A stretch of 9,285 nucleotides of DNA, from assembly GCA_029881615.1 (NCBI GenBank), contig JAOUMF010000042.1, positions 1 through 9,285 on the forward strand. The letters run 5' to 3'. The position numbers and the translations under genes were made by a program. Positions 5,437-9,285 of the stretch are shown in pieces. This DNA comes from Alphaproteobacteria bacterium (GTDB lineage: Bacteria > Pseudomonadota > Alphaproteobacteria > UBA8366 > JADFVY01). How positions within the stretch are numbered: the first letter of the stretch is position 1; every line of letters starts with the position of its first letter. Under the pieces are notes generated by a model. It saw nothing but the letters and a program-made list of their open reading frames with translations. It searched no databases and had not been told where the DNA came from.

Positions 5437-6819
5437 TCAGCAGGGCGCTTCGGCGCTCTCGCAGTTCCCGGTGGCAATGGTGTCGCCGGTGGCGGCGAAT
5501 AGTACGGTATTGTCACCGATCAGCGCGGCGTATTGGGCGCTGGATTCTTCCGTCATCGCAAGGAACGTCGCCAGTTCATCGTCTTTAAGCGCTTGCCCCG
5601 AAGGCAGATGCATGGTGCGCGAGTTGATGAACTTGCCGTTGCGGATGACCTCGTAATGCAGATGGTTGCCGGTCGATCGACCGGTCGTGCCGACATAGCC
5701 GATGACCTGCCCTTGATTTACCCGTGTGCCGTTGCGTACGCCGCGCGCAATGCCGCTCATATGGGCATAGGCCGTCTGGTAGGTGCCGTTATGGCGGATG
5801 CGTACATAGAGACCGTAACCGCCCTTGCGCCCGGCATAATTCACAGTGCCATTGCCCGCCGCATAGATCGGCGTGCCGCGGGGCGCGGCAAAATCGGTGC
5901 CGGTATGCAGCTTGGTATAGCCCAGGATCGGATGTTTGCGGTTGCCATAGCTGGAGCTGAGCCGCGCGCCGTTGATGGGCGTGCGCATCAGGGTACGGCG
6001 GACGCTCTTTCCATCGGGGTCGAAATAGTCGATCGTGCCCTTGACGGTTTCGAAGCGGTAGAGAATTTTTTCCTTGCCGCTTAACGTCATAGAGGCTCGT
6101 AAAATGTTGCCGCTGCGCACCAGCGCTCCGTTCTCGTCCATGTATTGTTCATACATGACGGAAAAACCGTCGCCGGTACGGATGTCGCGCTGGAAATCGA
6201 CGTCGAAGCTGTAAATCTGGATCAGGTCGGCCAGAACGCCTGGCGGTACGCCCACGGCTTCGCCGGCCAGAAAAAGGCTGTTCTCAATGACGCTTTCGGC
6301 TGCCGCGACTTCCAGGGTCAGCGGATGATCGATCGCTTCCGCCACGAAACCTTCTTCTCCATTGTCGGCCTCGCGCACCAGAATGTCGCGTTCCACGCTT
6401 TCGATAAGCTTCATGGAAATCAGGCTGTCCGGGCTGTCCGGGGCAGGCGATGGCCGCAAGGTAAGAATGATTTCATGCCCGGGCTTCAGATGGCGGGGCT
6501 TGAACAGCTTGCTCATTTCCGTGATGGCGGCATAGGCGTCGCGCTGCGATGCGCCCGCGTTGGTCAGCATCGCCATCAGCGTGTCGCCGTCGCCGACGGT
6601 CAGCTTGCGGTCGTATGTTATCGACAGTTGCGCGGCCTCGGCCGTGCTGTCTTCCATGTAATAGGCGATCTGAGTTGGCGCCGCCGGGCTGGATTCGACG
6701 GTTTCGGTCAGCAACGGAACGTCGCTGGCAGCCTGTGTCGTGGAGTTCGACATAAAACTGGCAGCTGAGAGCGCCGCGCCGGCGCCCAGAACTGCCATCA
6801 AGGTAATGCGTTTTTTCAT
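5437..6819 (-). CDS. Secreted M23 peptidoglycan endopeptidase with LysM-like domain (MepM-like)
   Basis: This 460-residue protein starts with a signal sequence (MKKR then a hydrophobic stretch to about residue 20; likely cleavage near TQA-A at 31). A LysM/OapA-like domain lies at about 72-121 (LTVGDGDTLMAMLTNAG ... LKPGHEIILTL), a second N-terminal domain at about 160-265, and the M23 catalytic domain at about 285-400. The zinc site is complete: H305 and D309 in HTGTD, and H388 in HLHYE; H353 in YAHMS and H386 match the catalytic histidines. Homologues (MepM, Csd3) cut peptide cross-links in peptidoglycan to allow wall growth. After the domain comes a tail of about 55 residues ending in two cysteines (C453 and C460). 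No clear Shine-Dalgarno sequence precedes the ATG, which I chose because the signal peptide begins there. It is divergent from the glycine-zipper lipoprotein gene. Calling it mepM would overstate certainty. Confidence 0.92.
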   Translation of the reverse strand: MKKRITLMAVLGAGAALSAASFMSNSTTQAASDVPLLTETVESSPAAPTQIAYYMEDSTAEAAQLSITYDRKLTVGDGDTLMAMLTNAGASQRDAYAAITEMSKLFKPRHLKPGHEIILTLRPSPAPDSPDSLISMKLIESVERDILVREADNGEEGFVAEAIDHPLTLEVAAAESVIENSLFLAGEAVGVPPGVLADLIQIYSFDVDFQRDIRTGDGFSVMYEQYMDENGALVRSGNILRASMTLSGKEKILYRFETVKGTIDYFDPDGKSVRRTLMRTPINGARLSSSYGNRKHPILGYTKLHTGTDFAAPRGTPIYAAGNGTVNYAGRKGGYGLYVRIRHNGTYQTAYAHMSGIARGVRNGTRVNQGQVIGYVGTTGRSTGNHLHYEVIRNGKFINSRTMHLPSGQALKDDELATFLAMTEESSAQYAALIGDNTVLFAATGDTIATGNCESAEAPC

Positions 6820-6893
6820 GGAAGATTTCGAACTATTAGCAACCAGGCTGAGAGTCTAATGGAATTTCAGAATTTGCCAAGGATTCAATTGTG

Positions 6894-6922
6894 ACAATGC
6901 TTAGCTTCGCCCTTTATGTCAA
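6894..6922 (-). promoter_or_regulatory. Candidate promoter of the M23 endopeptidase gene
   Basis: On the minus strand a perfect TTGACA (6917-6922) lies 17 bases before CATTGT (6894-6899), a three-of-six -10. The dyad ATTGT-g-ACAAT (6888-6898) covers the -10, as an operator would. Transcription would start near 6887, leaving a leader of about 67 bases. Confidence 0.45.
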
Positions 6923-6957
6923 TAAATTAGTAAAAAGTACGTAAAGAAGTGCGCTCT

Positions 6958-6972
6958 TTAATCTTTCGTTAG
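6958..6972. promoter_or_regulatory. Possible CtrA-binding site
   Basis: TTAA-N7-TTAG matches the alphaproteobacterial CtrA consensus TTAA-N7-TTAA at seven of eight defined bases. It lies about 36 bases upstream of the -35 of the M23 gene promoter. In AT-rich sequence such matches arise by chance, so this is tentative. Confidence 0.22.
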
Positions 6973-7132
6973 CAATTTTCATCATGAAGGTTGCAAGAAA
7001 ACAATGACATTCAACAACGAATGCTAACCTGAACTGGCCCAAATCCGCGGCTTTTCGAATTGCTGAAATTTTGCCACAGTTCCGCGATAAGATATGATTA
7101 TGACGGTTTGCCCCTTATGGCGCATTTGCATG

Positions 7133-7141
7133 TGCTATAAT
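7133..7141 (+). promoter_or_regulatory. Extended -10 promoter for the glycine-zipper lipoprotein gene
   Basis: TGCTATAAT is a perfect extended -10 element (TG, one base, TATAAT). No good -35 stands at the normal distance, which extended -10 promoters tolerate. Transcription would start near 7148 and give a leader of about 138 bases before the preferred ATG at 7286. Confidence 0.5.
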
Positions 7142-7272
7142 TCGCGCAGTCCGTTCATGTTACGTTAATCTTGGGTATTTCATAGTATGCCCATTCGCCG
7201 TTGGGGGGCTCGCAAGGTGCTGCCTTGTCAGGGCTCTGGGTGGGGAATATATTGGATGTACATATCGTCAAT

Positions 7273-7279
7273 GGAAGGG
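7273..7279 (+). promoter_or_regulatory. Ribosome-binding site fixing the 7286 start
   Basis: GGAAGGG ends six bases before the ATG at 7286. The in-frame ATG codons at 7187 and 7271 have no such site, and starting at 7286 puts the signal peptide at the very N-terminus. Confidence 0.65.
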
Positions 7280-7285
7280 CGTACG

Positions 7286-7861
7286 ATGTTCAGTTATGAT
7301 GGAAATGTTTTTGCACGCCGGCTGTTGGCTGGAATTGCCGTGGCGGCTGTTTCGGTGACTGCCGGTTGCACGAGTCCGAAAGTTAGTGATTCATTATACA
7401 GGTCGAGTGAAGTAGGTAGCTCCAAGCGAGTGATCCGTTGCCGGGTTCTCGAAGTTCGCGAAGTCATGATCCGCGACGATGATTCCGGTGAGAAGGGTGA
7501 GGCGCTTGGCGGTCTTGCCGGCGGTTTGGCCGGTGGAATTCTGGGTAGCACTGTTGGCGGTGGCGCCGGCAAGTCGCTGGCCACGGTTGGTGGCGCAACG
7601 GCGGGTGCTGTTGCCGGTGGCGCCGCGGGCCGGCAGGTCTCGGACCAGATGCATACCCGCAAGGGCATGGAATATTCGATTATCCTGGCCGACGGTAGCG
7701 AGCAGACCCACGTGCAGGACTTCCTGGAAGGCGATCGCGTCGTTCAGGTTGGCGAAACCTGCCGCTTGCAGATCGAAGCTGGCGGTAAGAACCGTGTGTT
7801 GCCGGCCGAGCATCTGCAGGACAGCATCAGCGCGCCGAAGAAGACGACGATCACCCCGTAA
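7286..7861 (+). CDS. Glycine-zipper outer-membrane lipoprotein (SlyB / 17-kDa antigen-like)
   Basis: From the ATG at 7286 this is 191 residues. The N-terminus has positive residues (R11, R12), a hydrophobic core and a lipobox-like TAGC with C28 as lipidation site; Thr at -3 is less common than Leu or Val. Residues about 70-116 form a glycine-zipper region with repeated GGLAGG, GGATAG and GGAAG units, able to make a packed helical hairpin in a membrane, as in SlyB/Pcp and Rickettsia 17-kDa antigen proteins. A C-terminal domain (about 128-175) with the ILADGSEQ strand and a basic, polar tail probably faces the periplasm. SlyB relatives help outer-membrane stability under stress; whether this one does is inference. 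It has its own extended -10 promoter and ends at a strong terminator, so it is probably monocistronic. A longer start at 7187 (224 residues) is open but would bury the signal peptide. Confidence 0.82.
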   Translation: MFSYDGNVFARRLLAGIAVAAVSVTAGCTSPKVSDSLYRSSEVGSSKRVIRCRVLEVREVMIRDDDSGEKGEALGGLAGGLAGGILGSTVGGGAGKSLATVGGATAGAVAGGAAGRQVSDQMHTRKGMEYSIILADGSEQTHVQDFLEGDRVVQVGETCRLQIEAGGKNRVLPAEHLQDSISAPKKTTITP

Positions 7862-7905
7862 GGTGTGACGGGCATGCGCCTGAGCGGGTTTTCCGCCGTG
7901 GCGAC

Positions 7906-7952
7906 AAAATAAAACGGGCTCCCGTACCTTTCGGTCGGGAGCCCGCTTTTTT
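7906..7952. terminator. Strong, probably bidirectional intrinsic terminator
   Basis: CGGGCTCCCG (7915-7924) pairs perfectly with CGGGAGCCCG (7936-7945), with a further ACC/GGT pairing inside around a TTTC loop. Six T residues follow at 7947-7952. On the other strand the stem is followed by TTTTATTTT (from the A-rich 7906-7914). It lies between convergent genes, 45 bases after the lipoprotein stop on one side and 17 bases after the ALDH stop on the other, and should serve both. Confidence 0.93.
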
Positions 7953-7969
7953 GTTGAATCCGTTGTTTC

Positions 7970-9285
7970 CTAGATCGGAAATTGTCGGTGCCCATTGGCG
8001 CTGGTGATCCAGCGGGTTTCGGTGAAGGTTTCGATGGCCCAGCGCCCGCCGTGACGGCCGGTGCCGCTGTCCTTCGATCCGCCGAAGGGGGCATGGAATT
8101 CATCGTTCACGGATGAATCGTTGATATGCGCCATGCCTGTTTCCAGTCTCCCGGCGATGCGCATGCCGCGCTCGCGGTCGTCGGTGATGATCCCCGCGGA
8201 CAGGCCATATTCGGTATCGTTGGCCAGCTCGATCATGGCGTCCTCGCCGTCGGCGACGATAATCGGCGCGACCGGTCCGAATGTTTCATCCCGCCATACC
8301 GACATTTGCGGCGTAACCCCGGTCAGCACGGTCGCGGGGAAGAATAGCCCGTCGCGTTCGCCGCCTGTTGCCACCTCGGCGCCTTGCGCCAGCGCGTCCT
8401 TGATATGGGCTTCTACCCGGTCGGCCTGCCGCGCGTTTATCAGCGGGCCGATGATGTTCGACTTGTCGTCGGCGGGGCCGACCTTCAGCGTCGCCGCCTT
8501 GGCGGTCAGCTTCCGGGTGAATTCATCGGCCAGGTTCGGCGCCACGATGATGCGTTCCACCGACATGCAGATCTGCCCGGCATGGAAAAATGACCCGAAG
8601 GCGGCCGCGTTGACCGCAAGGTCGACATTGGCGTCGTCCAGAACGATCAGCGCATCCTTTCCGCCCAACTCAACACAGCATTTCTTCAGCAGTGCGCCGG
8701 CCTTGCCCGCGATCGATTTGCCGACCGGTGTCGATCCGGTAAAGCTGATGCCCTTGACCAGCGGATTGCTCACCAGCTCGTCCCCAACGTCGCTTACGGT
8801 GTCCCGACCGCAGGTGACGATATTCACGACGCCCGCCGGGAAACCGGCTTCCTCGAATATTTCAGCAAATAGCAATCCGCCGGTGACCGGGCTTTCTTCC
8901 GACGGTTTCAGCACTACCGTGTTGCCGGCCGCCAGCGCGAAGGCGATGCCGCGTGACGACAGGATCAGCGGGAAGTTCCACGGTGAAATGACGCTGACCA
9001 CGCCGATCGGCTTGCGCACCACCATCGACATGCGATCATAGGCCGAGGGCAGTATCTCGCCGATCTGGCCGAAGCTGGTCGCTGCCGCCGTGCGATAGAC
9101 GCCGGGGGTTACGGTGGATTCATACATGCATTTGCCAAAGGTGCCGCCGATTTCCGGCCCGATTGCCGCCACGAAATCCTGTTGGCGTGCCTCGATAAGG
9201 GCGGCGGCCTTGTTCAGAAGCGCGGCCCGCGCCACGAAGGGCATCGCCGCCCAGGCGGGAAATGCCTTGTGCGCGGCCTCGATCG
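7970..9285 (-). CDS. NAD(P)-dependent aldehyde dehydrogenase, vanillin/benzaldehyde dehydrogenase-like (N-terminus outside window)
   Basis: The frame stays open to the window edge. The 13 residues before the internal Met (codon at 9244-9242) read IEAAHKAFPAWAA, typical ALDH sequence, so the real start lies further upstream. About 437 residues are visible of a family usually 480-500 long. Counting from that Met: PWNFP (88-92) with the oxyanion Asn N90; K113 in LKPSEE for cofactor binding; FTGSTPVG (168-175); the general base E192 in ELGGK; the nucleophile C226 in HAGQICMS; and ETFGP (320-324). All key residues are intact. ALDHs oxidise aldehydes to acids; the C-terminal ETRWITSANGHRQFPI resembles vanillin and benzaldehyde dehydrogenases as I recall them, pointing to an aromatic aldehyde, but substrate assignment from sequence is unreliable here. 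It ends at the shared terminator. Upstream neighbours are not visible. Confidence 0.9.
   Translation of the reverse strand, partial: IEAAHKAFPAWAAMPFVARAALLNKAAALIEARQQDFVAAIGPEIGGTFGKCMYESTVTPGVYRTAAATSFGQIGEILPSAYDRMSMVVRKPIGVVSVISPWNFPLILSSRGIAFALAAGNTVVLKPSEESPVTGGLLFAEIFEEAGFPAGVVNIVTCGRDTVSDVGDELVSNPLVKGISFTGSTPVGKSIAGKAGALLKKCCVELGGKDALIVLDDANVDLAVNAAAFGSFFHAGQICMSVERIIVAPNLADEFTRKLTAKAATLKVGPADDKSNIIGPLINARQADRVEAHIKDALAQGAEVATGGERDGLFFPATVLTGVTPQMSVWRDETFGPVAPIIVADGEDAMIELANDTEYGLSAGIITDDRERGMRIAGRLETGMAHINDSSVNDEFHAPFGGSKDSGTGRHGGRWAIETFTETRWITSANGHRQFPI

Larger units (their letters stand above)
6820..7285. other. AT-rich divergent intergenic region with several dyads
   Basis: This 466-base stretch is much more AT-rich than the genes beside it. 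It contains a candidate promoter for the M23 gene, an extended -10 promoter for the lipoprotein gene, a CtrA-like site and several inverted repeats, at 6888-6898, 6972-6994, 7008-7023 and 7031-7082. No open frame in it looks like a protein, apart from a possible in-frame upstream extension of the lipoprotein from ATG 7187. I see no recognisable RNA gene. Confidence 0.6.

Noticed and set aside
8061..9041. A 326-codon plus-strand open frame antisense to the aldehyde dehydrogenase
   Set aside because: It mirrors the codon bias of the ALDH gene, is Ser/Ala/Pro-rich and has no motif or ribosome site.

Overview
The window is GC-rich, densely coded bacterial chromosome. Gene content and protein style (Sua5-type TsaC, M23 endopeptidase with a LysM-like N-terminus, 17-kDa-antigen-type glycine-zipper lipoprotein, TtuC/DmlA dehydrogenase, vanillin-dehydrogenase-like ALDH) suggest a free-living alphaproteobacterium, perhaps Rhodospirillales-like. 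That placement is an inference from the sequence; no rRNA or other marker gene is present. I see no tRNA, rRNA, CRISPR array, insertion sequence, phage gene or integration scar.

Layout. (1) 1-285 (+): the C-terminal end of an outer-membrane beta-barrel protein, cut by the window edge. (2) 560-2792 (-): a tight two-gene operon, a TtuC/DmlA-type decarboxylating dehydrogenase followed after one base by an M24 'pita-bread' metallohydrolase. (3) 2793-3158: a divergent intergenic region with candidate promoters and a cluster of four inverted repeats. (4) 3159-4103 (+): threonylcarbamoyl-AMP synthase, needed for tRNA t6A. (5) 4182-5405 (+): a CapA-family metallophosphatase-fold lipoprotein. (6) 5437-6819 (-): a secreted M23 peptidoglycan endopeptidase, convergent with the CapA gene. 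(7) 6820-7285: an AT-rich divergent regulatory region. (8) 7286-7861 (+): a glycine-zipper outer-membrane lipoprotein. (9) A strong, probably bidirectional intrinsic terminator at 7906-7952. (10) 7970-9285 (-): an aldehyde dehydrogenase whose N-terminus lies beyond the window.

How the genes fit together. Four proteins concern the cell envelope: the barrel protein, the CapA-like lipoprotein, the M23 endopeptidase and the glycine-zipper lipoprotein. The ttuC-M24 pair and the ALDH look like separate catabolic functions, and TsaC is translation housekeeping. Overall this is mostly ordinary chromosomal sequence; I did not find a convincing new multi-gene system. The points most worth a second look are the structured leader upstream of tsaC (which contains a threonine-containing mini-ORF), the ttuC-M24 pairing, and the dyad-rich region between the M23 and lipoprotein genes.
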